DNA of 64,000 bases from Pontibacter kalidii (GTDB taxonomy: Bacteria; Bacteroidota; Bacteroidia; Cytophagales; Hymenobacteraceae). Below, one piece after another: positions 45,360 to 52,789 of the stretch (the stretch's first letter is position 1; each line of letters starts with the position of its first letter). Both the position numbers and the translations under genes were made by a program. The DNA lies in NCBI RefSeq assembly GCF_026278245.1, contig NZ_CP111079.1, positions 1,366,501 to 1,430,500 on the forward strand, read 5' to 3'. The notes beneath the pieces were generated by a model. It did no database searches and was not told where the DNA came from. It saw only the letters and a program-made list of their open reading frames with translations.

Positions 45360-45923
45360 ATGAGAGACGAACGAGATATGCATTATGGCGACTTTAGCCG
45401 ATCTTACCGGCGGGAGGGGCACGATAACGACCGCCACTGGCGCTTTCATGGCCAGGAGCGGGCCCACCTGGGTGATACACGCCACGAACCGGGACAACAC
45501 TACCGCCTCCAGCACAGCCAGGAATATGGCCGCAGGGGAGGAGACGCCGGAAGTCGTGAGGATTATTATAATGAGATGTACGACATCTCCAACTATACCG
45601 ACCAGCCCAGGTCGCATGACTACGGTTTGCCGCGCAGCGCCGAGAATGACCTGGATACCGTGGAGCGCTTCCCGTACGCTGAAGGACCATACAGCCGGCA
45701 GCCCCGGCATTACAGCTACAACACCAACTATAACCCAAACTATGACAATCCGGAGGAGGGGGACCGTTACCGTAACTTCGACAGCCGGGGCAACCACGGC
45801 TACCGACACGATGCTTCCTACGGCAACGAAGACGAGTTCAGGGACTTTGGGAATGACCATTATGGCCGCCACGACCGCACCAACAGCGGCTATTACGGCT
45901 ATTTTGGAGGCTACAATAGATAA
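45360..45923 (+). CDS. Arg/Asp/Tyr/His-rich disordered protein C
   Basis: 187 residues from ATG 45360 (MRDERDMHYGDFSRSY); the longer start adds eight unlikely residues. Composition resembles A and B: RREGHDNDRHWRFHGQER, then Y/N/P repeats YNTNYNPNYDNPEEGDRYRN, and a GY-rich end YYGYFGGYNR. Same strand as B. Terminator at 45992-46011. The M-R-D-E-R start shared with B supports a duplication or a conserved leader. Confidence 0.65.
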   Translation: MRDERDMHYGDFSRSYRREGHDNDRHWRFHGQERAHLGDTRHEPGQHYRLQHSQEYGRRGGDAGSREDYYNEMYDISNYTDQPRSHDYGLPRSAENDLDTVERFPYAEGPYSRQPRHYSYNTNYNPNYDNPEEGDRYRNFDSRGNHGYRHDASYGNEDEFRDFGNDHYGRHDRTNSGYYGYFGGYNR

Positions 45924-45986
45924 GGTATACTTTCATGTAACCTTTCCGTATAAGGAGCTGTACATTGTATTAAATTTCCATCTGAG

Positions 45987-46018
45987 AAAAGGCCGCGGCA
46001 GGAGCTGCGGCTTTTTTT
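45987..46018 (+). terminator. Intrinsic terminator after disordered protein C
   Basis: Stem GCCGCGGC / GCTGCGGC with one G-U, loop AGGA, followed by eight T. Confidence 0.82.
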
Positions 46019-46168
46019 TGCCTCATCCCTTCGCTTTCTGGCGCATCTGCATTCGCCACATACCTGCTTTATTGCACTGTTTCAGCGGCCATACTTCCAG
46101 TAGTGCTATCTGACGGGTCTTTTTGAACAAATTTTTTACGCGATGGTTGACATCCTGTAATCTATGTC

Positions 46169-46185
46169 GTATGTTTACGTCATAC
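46169..46185 (+). promoter_or_regulatory. Candidate ArsR operator
   Basis: Inverted repeat GTATG-N7-CATAC, 14 bases before ATG 46200 of arsR. The sequence around TATGTTTACG also resembles a -7 box. The position would let ArsR block its own promoter. Confidence 0.45.
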
Positions 46186-46199
46186 TTCACAAGGAAAGC

Positions 46200-46541
46200 A
46201 TGACCTACACCAAAGCCACGCAGTTCAGCCAGGAGCAGCAGGAGGTAGCACGTATCGCCAAAGTGCTCTCGCATCCGGCGCGCATTGCCATCCTGCAGCA
46301 TTTAGCCGAAACCAAGACCTGCATCTCCGGCGATATTTCCAGTGCTCTGCCGCTTAGCCGCACCACCGTGTCGCAGCACCTCACGGAACTGAAGAACGCC
46401 GGCCTGATTAAAGGAGAGATAGACGGCCTTACGGTGTGCTACTGCATCGACCAGGAGCAGTACGACCGGGCCAGGTACTTACTCGAAACCATGCTCGCGG
46501 CTATCAAGAGCACGTGCTGCGACAACAGCTGTAATTGTTAA
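46200..46541 (+). CDS. arsR: ArsR family metalloregulator
   Basis: 113 residues from ATG 46200, which follows AAGGAAAGC, a good Shine-Dalgarno for this phylum. The winged-helix domain reads LSHPARIAILQHLAE, then RTTVSQHLTELKNAGLIKG. Cysteines at 41, 80, 82, 106, 107, 111 and 113 (ending CCDNSCNC) can bind As(III). It should repress the downstream arsI-phosphoesterase-ACR3 genes until arsenite binds. Confidence 0.9.
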   Translation: MTYTKATQFSQEQQEVARIAKVLSHPARIAILQHLAETKTCISGDISSALPLSRTTVSQHLTELKNAGLIKGEIDGLTVCYCIDQEQYDRARYLLETMLAAIKSTCCDNSCNC

Positions 46542-46574
46542 ACATAAAAAGTCAACTCAGTAAAGTATAAACTT

Positions 46575-47108
46575 ATGAACGCAACCATATTCCCGCGCAT
46601 GCACGTGAGCCTTTACGTGGCGGATATCCGCAAGACCACCGATTTTTATACTTCCTTCTTTGGCCAGGAGCCGGCTAAGGTAAAACCGCACTATGCCAAG
46701 TATGTGCTGGATAAACCCTCCCTCATCATCTCTTTTGTAGAGAACCCGGAGCGGGTGCAGCAGCACTTCGGCCATCTGGGCTTCCAGGTGGAGACGCAGC
46801 AGGAACTGGAGCAGCGCCTGGAGGTGGCCAAAAGCCAGGGCCTTGCCTCGAAGGAGGAGATCGGCACCGCCTGCTGCTATGCCGTGCAGGACAAGTTCTG
46901 GGTGGAGGATCCGGATGGGGTGCAGTGGGAGGTATACTACTTCCACGAAGACGCTGAGTTCAACGACCCGCACTACGAGATGGCCGATGCTAGCGCCTGC
47001 TGTATGCCGCCGGCTGGGGAGCAAAAGCCAAAGGTGCAGCTTACCGACATTAGCTTTATATCTGATGTTGAAGGCGAGTCCTGCACACCCGGCAGTGGCT
47101 GCTGCTAA
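46575..47108 (+). CDS. arsI: ArsI/CadI family lyase (C-As bond)
   Basis: 177 residues of the glyoxalase/bleomycin fold. Metal ligands His10, His67 and Glu119 (in RMHVSLYV, FGHLGFQV and WEVYY) and the substrate thiols Cys100/Cys101 in T-A-C-C-Y-A match ArsI, the dioxygenase that cleaves trivalent organoarsenicals such as methylarsenite. CadI-type relatives are less likely given the context. The tail is Cys-rich (CTPGSGCC). It starts 33 bases after arsR. Confidence 0.88.
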   Translation: MNATIFPRMHVSLYVADIRKTTDFYTSFFGQEPAKVKPHYAKYVLDKPSLIISFVENPERVQQHFGHLGFQVETQQELEQRLEVAKSQGLASKEEIGTACCYAVQDKFWVEDPDGVQWEVYYFHEDAEFNDPHYEMADASACCMPPAGEQKPKVQLTDISFISDVEGESCTPGSGCC

Positions 47109-47114
47109 GTATAA

Positions 47115-47287
47115 AACCCAAGTCGCGATTTACTCATGATGTGCAGGTGTAAATCCACCCCTAACCCCTCCGAGGAGGGGAATCACCTACTCTTTTGCGA
47201 AATTCCCCTCCTCTGGACTAGCCACAACGCGAGTTTTGAGTTAGCGAGCGCAGCTCTTAGGGGTGGGTTAATCGCAACTTGAGTTAT
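47115..47287. repeat. Imperfect nested palindrome, REP/MITE-like element
   Basis: Between arsI and the phosphoesterase gene. Three nested arms pair: AACCCAAGTCGCGATTTA with TTAATCGCAACTTGAGTT, ATCCACCCCTAA with TTAGGGGTGGGTTA, and TCCGAGGAGGGGAAT with ATTCCCCTCCTCTGG. No ORF is inside. Similar CACCCCTAACCCCTCC elements are scattered in Bacteroidota genomes, so this may be a small non-autonomous or extragenic repeat. Confidence 0.6.
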
Positions 47288-47371
47288 AAAGTATAAATGA
47301 TACTGCGCTAGCAAGTATAAAGTTCATGCTTGATGGTACTTGTATATTGCTAGTTAAACCAACATTAAAAG

Positions 47372-48136
47372 ATGAAAATTGCCTTTTTCAGCGACATTCA
47401 CGCGAACCTTCCTGCCTTGGAGGCTGTGCTGCAGGACCTAGAGGAGAAACAACCGGACATGGTCTATTGCCTTGGCGACCTGGTAGGGTATAACATATGG
47501 GCCAACGAAGTGGTGGAACTTATCCGCCGGCACCGCATTCCCACCATCGCCGGCAACTACGACGAGGGCGTGGGCCTGCACAGCGACGACTGCGGCTGCG
47601 CCTACAAAACTGAGGACGATAAAGCCCGCGGCAACCAGTCCATCGATTATACGAACCAGATCATCAGCAGCGGGAACAGGAAGTACCTGCGCGAGCTGCC
47701 GCGCCACCTCCGGCTGGAGTTTCAGCCGAGGGAGGGAGAGAAGCTACAAATCCTGATGGTGCACGGCAGCCCGCGCAAAATAAACGAGTACCTGTTTGAG
47801 GACCGTCCGGAAAGCAGCCTGGTGCGGCTGCTGGAAGAGGCCGGGGCTGACGTGATGCTGTTTGGCCACACGCATAAGCCGTATCACCGACAGTTGGAGT
47901 CGGACGGAAAATATAAACATGCCATTAACCTGGGCTCGGTGGGCAAGCCGAAAGACGGCGACCCGCGCGCCTGCTATGTGCTGCTGGAGCTAGATGAGCA
48001 TAGCACTGCCGCCGTGGTTAAAAGTATAAAAGTGGAATTCGTGCGCGTGCCATACGATGTGGAGCAGGCCGCCCGCGCCGTGGAGGAAAGCCCGCTGCCA
48101 AACGAGTTTGCCGATATGCTTCGCAAGGCTTATTAA
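47372..48136 (+). CDS. Metallophosphoesterase in the ars operon
   Basis: 254 residues, calcineurin-like fold. Metal motifs are FSDIHANLPAL (Asp8, His10), CLGDLVGYN, AGNYDEG, MVHGSPRKINE and FGHTHKPYH. Cys-rich D-C-G-C-A-Y may also bind metal. Related metallophosphatases are found in bacterial ars clusters, but the substrate is not known. It lies between arsI and ACR3 on the same strand, with AAGTATA copies before it. Confidence 0.88.
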   Translation: MKIAFFSDIHANLPALEAVLQDLEEKQPDMVYCLGDLVGYNIWANEVVELIRRHRIPTIAGNYDEGVGLHSDDCGCAYKTEDDKARGNQSIDYTNQIISSGNRKYLRELPRHLRLEFQPREGEKLQILMVHGSPRKINEYLFEDRPESSLVRLLEEAGADVMLFGHTHKPYHRQLESDGKYKHAINLGSVGKPKDGDPRACYVLLELDEHSTAAVVKSIKVEFVRVPYDVEQAARAVEESPLPNEFADMLRKAY

Positions 48137-48190
48137 AGTATAAAATATAGCTAATTATACTTCCTAACTTAAAGTATACCTATAAATTAA

Positions 48191-49276
48191 ATGGCAACCT
48201 GCAATCCAACATATAAACGCCAGCGCCTATCCTTCCTCGACCGCTACCTCACCCTCTGGATCTTCCTGGCGATGGGGCTGGGCGTGGGCTTAGGATACCT
48301 GGTGCCGGGCATGGAAGGTTTTATCAACTCCTTCCAGCGTGGCACTACCAATGTGCCCATTGCCTTGGGCCTGATCCTGATGATGTACCCACCGCTGGCC
48401 AAGGTGCGCTACGAGCAGCTGGGCAAGGTATTCCGTAACGTCAGAGTGCTGTCGGTGTCACTGGTGCTGAACTGGCTGGTGGGGCCGGTGCTCATGTTCC
48501 TGCTGGCCATCCTTTTCCTGCGCGACTACCCCGAGTACATGGTCGGCCTGATCATGATCGGCCTGGCCCGCTGCATCGCCATGGTGATCGTTTGGAACGA
48601 GCTGGCCGAGGGAGATAGGGAGTATGCTGCCGGACTGGTGGCCCTTAACAGCATTTTTCAGGTGCTGCTCTACAGCGTCTTCGCCTACCTGTTCATCACG
48701 GTGCTGCCGCCATACTTTGGCATCAAGGGCGAGGTGGTCAGCATAAGCATGGGCGAGGTGGCCGAGAGTGTGGCCGTTTACCTGGGTGTCCCGTTTGCCG
48801 CCGCCCTGCTCTCCAGGCTGGTGCTGACACGGGTGAAGGGCGAGGCGTGGTTCGAGCAGAAGTTCATCCCGGCCATCAGCCCTATCACCCTTATTGCCCT
48901 GCTTTTTACTATCGTGGTGATGTTCAGCCTGAAAGGGAACACTATCGTAAGCATTCCTTTCGACGTACTGCTGCTTGCCGTTCCGTTGATGATCTACTTT
49001 GCCGTGATGTTCCTGGTGAGCTTCTTTGCCGGTAAGCTGATGGGCGCAGATTACTCTCAGAATGCGGCTATCTCGTTTACGGCAGCCGGAAACAATTTTG
49101 AGCTGGCTATTGCTGTGGCTATCGGGGTGTTTGGCATCAACTCGGGCCAGGCTTTTGTGGGGGTGGTGGGGCCGCTGGTGGAGGTGCCGGCGCTTATACT
49201 GCTGGTTAACGTGGCGCAGTGGCTGCGGAAGCGGTTTTATACTTCTAAAGAAGTCCGGGAGAGGGTTATTCGTTAA
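48191..49276 (+). CDS. acr3: Arsenite efflux transporter, ACR3 family
   Basis: 361 residues with about ten membrane helices of the bile/arsenite/riboflavin transporter superfamily. The motif [13 protein letters not shown] (Cys128) is the conserved essential Cys of ACR3. Later helices include [15 protein letters not shown]. It exports As(OH)3 from the cytoplasm with proton exchange. It is the last gene of the arsR-arsI-phosphoesterase-acr3 run, followed by a terminator. No arsC was seen in the window. Confidence 0.93.
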   Translation: MATCNPTYKRQRLSFLDRYLTLWIFLAMGLGVGLGYLVPGMEGFINSFQRGTTNVPIALGLILMMYPPLAKVRYEQLGKVFRNVRVLSVSLVLNWLVGPVLMFLLAILFLRDYPEYMVGLIMIGLARCIAMVIVWNELAEGDREYAAGLVALNSIFQVLLYSVFAYLFITVLPPYFGIKGEVVSISMGEVAESVAVYLGVPFAAALLSRLVLTRVKGEAWFEQKFIPAISPITLIALLFTIVVMFSLKGNTIVSIPFDVLLLAVPLMIYFAVMFLVSFFAGKLMGADYSQNAAISFTAAGNNFELAIAVAIGVFGINSGQAFVGVVGPLVEVPALILLVNVAQWLRKRFYTSKEVRERVIR

Positions 49277-49307
49277 GCAGCTCCTCCACAAAACAACAGA
49301 TATCAAG

Positions 49308-49337
49308 GCCTGCCATATCTTGTGGCGGGCTTTTTTT
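49308..49337 (+). terminator. Intrinsic terminator after acr3
   Basis: Stem GCCTGCCA / TGGCGGGC (one G-U), then seven T and TATACTTC. Confidence 0.82.
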
Positions 49338-49397
49338 ATACTTCTAGCTCAGATTTCCTTCAGACTTCTTGTTTAATTTACCGTTTCTGAAGAACCT

Positions 49398-50075
49398 ATG
49401 AAGATACTTGTAATAGAAGACGAGGCAGCCCTGAAGGACTCCATTGTGGCGTACCTGAAGCAGGAGGGGTATATGTGCGATGAGGCCACCGATTACCGCA
49501 GTGCGCTCCTTAAAACTGCCTCCCATACCTATGCCTGCGTGGTGGTAGACCTGACGCTTCCGGGCGGCAGCGGGCTTAACATCGTGCGCTCGCTCAAGGA
49601 GAACCACACGGATACGGGCATCATCATCATCTCCGCTAAAAATGCCCTGGATGATAAGATCACGGGGCTGGAGGTGGGGGCCGATGATTACCTGACCAAG
49701 CCTTTTCACCTGTCGGAGCTGAATGCGCGGCTGAAGTCGGTGCTGCGGCGGCGTAATTTCAACGGGCAGAAGGTGCTGCGCGTAGGCGAGGTGGAGGTGC
49801 AGCCGGAGGCGGCCGAGGCCTCGGTGGCAGGCAAGCCCCTTACCCTCACCCGCAAGGAGTATGAACTGCTCCTGTACTTTGTCTCCAACCGCAACCGCGT
49901 GCTCACCAAAGAGTCTATTGCTGAGTACCTGTGGGGCGATCATATCGAGATGCTGGACTCGCTTGACTTTGTGTACACGCACATCAAGAACCTGCGCCGC
50001 AAGATCATAGAAGCCGGTGGCCAGGATTACATTCAGACGGTGTACGGGCTGGGCTATAAGTTCATGAGCCCATGA
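49398..50075 (+). CDS. OmpR-family response regulator
   Basis: 225 residues. The receiver domain has acidic pocket EDE and phospho-acceptor Asp51 in V-V-V-D-L-T-L-P-G, with the Lys in YLTKPFH. The C-terminal winged helix reads PLTLTRKEYELLLYF, then LDFVYTHIKNLRRKI and TVYGLGYKF. It binds DNA when phosphorylated. It overlaps the kinase gene by four bases and has the CusR/QseB-like layout. It may control the downstream lipoprotein at 51421. Confidence 0.94.
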   Translation: MKILVIEDEAALKDSIVAYLKQEGYMCDEATDYRSALLKTASHTYACVVVDLTLPGGSGLNIVRSLKENHTDTGIIIISAKNALDDKITGLEVGADDYLTKPFHLSELNARLKSVLRRRNFNGQKVLRVGEVEVQPEAAEASVAGKPLTLTRKEYELLLYFVSNRNRVLTKESIAEYLWGDHIEMLDSLDFVYTHIKNLRRKIIEAGGQDYIQTVYGLGYKFMSP

Positions 50076-51337
50076 GAGTTCTCACCAAAACCAGTTTATA
50101 CTATCTGCTGGTGTCGCTGGTGGTGTTTGCGGTGGGCGGCACGGTGTTTTACCTCACCCTGCGCGAGGAGATCTACGATGAGGTGGATGACCAGCTGTTT
50201 ACCGACAAGGAGAACATCATCGCCTATATCCGCCAGTACGACCGCCTGCCCAACGTTACCTCCGGCATCTCGGAGGCCATCCATGTGAAGCAGGCCGATC
50301 CGGCAAATCTGGTGATGGAGCAGTTAAAGGATACCCTCATCTTCAGTTCCTACGACGAGGAGTTTATCCCGTTCCGGCAGCTCACCTTCACGGCCTACCG
50401 CCAGGGGCAGCCCTACGAGTACACTATCTACAAGTCTATCATGGATTTCGAGGACCTGACGGAAAGCACGGTGCTGGCCATGGTCTGGATCTTCCTGCTG
50501 TTGCTGGTGGGTCTGGTGTTCGTGAACTACTACACCAACAAGTATACCTGGCGCCATTTCTACGATACCTTGGCCAAGATCAAGGGCTATACCCTGAGCC
50601 AGCACCAGCCGCTGGCCTTACGGAAGAGCAATACCCGCGAGTTTGAGGAGTTGAACCAGGTACTCCAAAGTATGACCGGCAAGATCCACAGCGATTTCCT
50701 GAACCTGAAAGAGTTTACCGAGAACGTGTCGCACGAGATACAGACACCGCTGGCCATCGTGAGCAGTAAGCTGGAGCTGTTCATGCAGTCTGAGAACATC
50801 ACGGAGGAGCAGGCGCTGCTGCTCTCGGATATGTATGGTGCCCTCAACCGTCTGGCCCGCCTCAACAAGTCCCTGATCCTGCTCACCCGCATCGAAAACC
50901 GCGAGTTCAGCGTGGAGGAGCAGGTGCCGCTGCACAGGCTGCTGCAGGAGCAGTTGGCGCATCTGCAGGAGATTATCGCCATGCGCGGGCTGGAGCTGCA
51001 GCAGGAGGAACTGGAGGAGGTATACCTGCACATGAGCAGCGGCCTGGCCGACGTACTGCTGCAGAACCTGCTCAACAATGCCATCAAGCACAACAAGCCA
51101 GGCGGAAGTATAAAAGTGCTGCTCAACAGCCAGAAGCTCTGCATCCGGAACACAGGAGATGCGCCGCAGGACCAGCCGGAGAAACTCTTCGGCCGCTTCC
51201 AGACCGGCCATGATGCCGTGGGGTCGCTGGGGATAGGACTGGCGCTGGTGAAAAAGATATGCGACCTCTACGGCCATATACCCAAGTATAATTATACTAA
51301 TGGCGAGCATAGCCTCTGTATTTATTTTACAAAATAG
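50072..51337 (+). CDS. Sensor histidine kinase
   Basis: 421 residues. TM1 is about 9-29, a periplasmic loop of about 100 residues follows, then TM2 at about 134-155. HisKA H-box NVSHEIQTPLA puts the His at 221. The ATPase domain has N-box QNLLNNAIKHN and ends with a G2-like SLGIGLALVKKI; the G1 box is short (IRNTGD). It is the partner of the regulator at 49398 by overlap. Signal unknown. Confidence 0.93.
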   Translation: MRVLTKTSLYYLLVSLVVFAVGGTVFYLTLREEIYDEVDDQLFTDKENIIAYIRQYDRLPNVTSGISEAIHVKQADPANLVMEQLKDTLIFSSYDEEFIPFRQLTFTAYRQGQPYEYTIYKSIMDFEDLTESTVLAMVWIFLLLLVGLVFVNYYTNKYTWRHFYDTLAKIKGYTLSQHQPLALRKSNTREFEELNQVLQSMTGKIHSDFLNLKEFTENVSHEIQTPLAIVSSKLELFMQSENITEEQALLLSDMYGALNRLARLNKSLILLTRIENREFSVEEQVPLHRLLQEQLAHLQEIIAMRGLELQQEELEEVYLHMSSGLADVLLQNLLNNAIKHNKPGGSIKVLLNSQKLCIRNTGDAPQDQPEKLFGRFQTGHDAVGSLGIGLALVKKICDLYGHIPKYNYTNGEHSLCIYFTK

Positions 51338-51420
51338 CAGCCCGGCTGCCTGTTTCTTCAAATTGTCTTCAAAATCAGCTAGTATACTTGTGTATAGGAA
51401 ACGATTTAAGGAATAAGCAT

Positions 51421-52716
51421 ATGAATATGAGGTTTTTAACCAACTCCTTTCTGGGGTTGGGGATCATGTGGGGGGCTGCCTCGTGCGGCGAACTATGGAA
51501 TAAGGTAGAGGTGCCGGAGGCTGTGAAAACACAATTTACTGCCCTGTACCCAAGCGTATCCAATGCGGATTGGGAGGAGGAGCCGGAAGGCTTTGAGGCC
51601 GAGTTTGAGCTGGGCGGAAGGGAGCGAAACGTGCTGTTCAGCCCAGGGGGGCAGCTGCTGCAGGTAGAGGAGGAGATTGCAGCCAACAGCCTGCCTCCGC
51701 AGGTGCTGGCGTACGTGCAGCAGCATTTCGATAAGTATACCCTTGACGAGACGAGCCTGCTGAAGGTAGGCGAGAAGATCAGCTACGAAGTGGATCTGGA
51801 ACACCGCAATGAGGAGGTGGAGCTCACCTTTGACCAAAGCGGGCAACTGCTGGAGCAGACAGGGGGTGGAACAGGTATAACCGCACCGCAACTGCAGGAG
51901 GCGTCGCTGGCGGGTGCGCTGGGTTTGGCGGCCTCCCCTGTAAACGCATTCACCAAGCCGGCAGCCTCCTGGGAGCTGCCTTCTGAGTTGCGCGAGGTAT
52001 CTGGCATCGCCCTGCTGCCCGACGGGCGCATGGCCTGCATCCAGGATGAGAAAGGGACTATCTTCATTTACAACCTGGCATCTAAGACCCTGGAAGAGGA
52101 GTATCCCTTTGGCGAGTCTGGTGACTACGAGGCCATTGCCGTGGACGGTAAGACTGCTTATATCCTGCGAAGCGACGGAACGGTCTTCGAGGTAAATAAT
52201 TTCATGAGCGCCAAACCAAGTGTGAAGCAGCATAAGTCCGTGCTGGCGGGCAGCCAGAACACCGAGGGCCTGGCGCTGGATAAAGTCAATAACCGCCTGC
52301 TGATTGCCTGCAAGGGGCATGACAGGAAGCTGGGCAATAACAAGGGCATCTATGAGCTGGACCTGCGTACCGGGAAAATGAATCCCGAGCCTGTGATCTC
52401 GATTCCGTTGGCGCAGGAGCCGCTGCAGGCACCGGCCGGGGATAAGAAAAAGGCAAAGGATGGATACGATGTGCTGCAGCCCTCTTCGCTGGAGATACAC
52501 CCTCAGACCGGCGCATATTACATGCTGGACGCCGTCAACCAGCGCATCATGGTGCTGGAAAAGGATGGGAAGATCAGCAAAATGGCCCCATTGGACAAGA
52601 ACCTGATGCGACAGCCGGAAGGATTGGCCTTCGGACCGAAAGGAGAAGTATACATCGCCACCGAGGGCAGCAAAAAAGGAAATGGCGCCATCCTGAAGTA
52701 TGACGCAGCCTTATAG
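51421..52716 (+). CDS. Lipoprotein with PepSY-like and SdiA-regulated domains
   Basis: 431 residues from ATG 51421, which has AAGGAATAAGC before it. The lipobox is G-A-A-S-C. Residues about 25-150 hold two PepSY-like (BLIP-like) repeats: EAVKTQFTALYPSVSNADWEE, GRERNVLFSPGGQLLQVEEE and PPQVLAYVQQHFDKYTL. From about 185 an SdiA-regulated beta-propeller follows (ELREVSGIALLPDGRMACIQ, NTEGLALDKVNNRLLIACKG, RQPEGLAFGPKGEVYIATEG). The fusion and its position after the kinase pair suggest a two-component-controlled surface protein. Activity unknown. Confidence 0.78.
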   Translation: MNMRFLTNSFLGLGIMWGAASCGELWNKVEVPEAVKTQFTALYPSVSNADWEEEPEGFEAEFELGGRERNVLFSPGGQLLQVEEEIAANSLPPQVLAYVQQHFDKYTLDETSLLKVGEKISYEVDLEHRNEEVELTFDQSGQLLEQTGGGTGITAPQLQEASLAGALGLAASPVNAFTKPAASWELPSELREVSGIALLPDGRMACIQDEKGTIFIYNLASKTLEEEYPFGESGDYEAIAVDGKTAYILRSDGTVFEVNNFMSAKPSVKQHKSVLAGSQNTEGLALDKVNNRLLIACKGHDRKLGNNKGIYELDLRTGKMNPEPVISIPLAQEPLQAPAGDKKKAKDGYDVLQPSSLEIHPQTGAYYMLDAVNQRIMVLEKDGKISKMAPLDKNLMRQPEGLAFGPKGEVYIATEGSKKGNGAILKYDAAL

Positions 52717-52737
52717 GCATACATAGTTCCCAAAAGC

Positions 52738-52775
52738 AGAAAGGGGCAGCGATGTTTTCATCGCTGCCCCTTTCT
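52738..52775. terminator. Bidirectional terminator
   Basis: Perfect 16-bp stem AGAAAGGGGCAGCGAT / ATCGCTGCCCCTTTCT, loop GTTTTC, between convergent genes. Confidence 0.88.
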
Positions 52776-52789
52776 TATTTCAAATGCCC

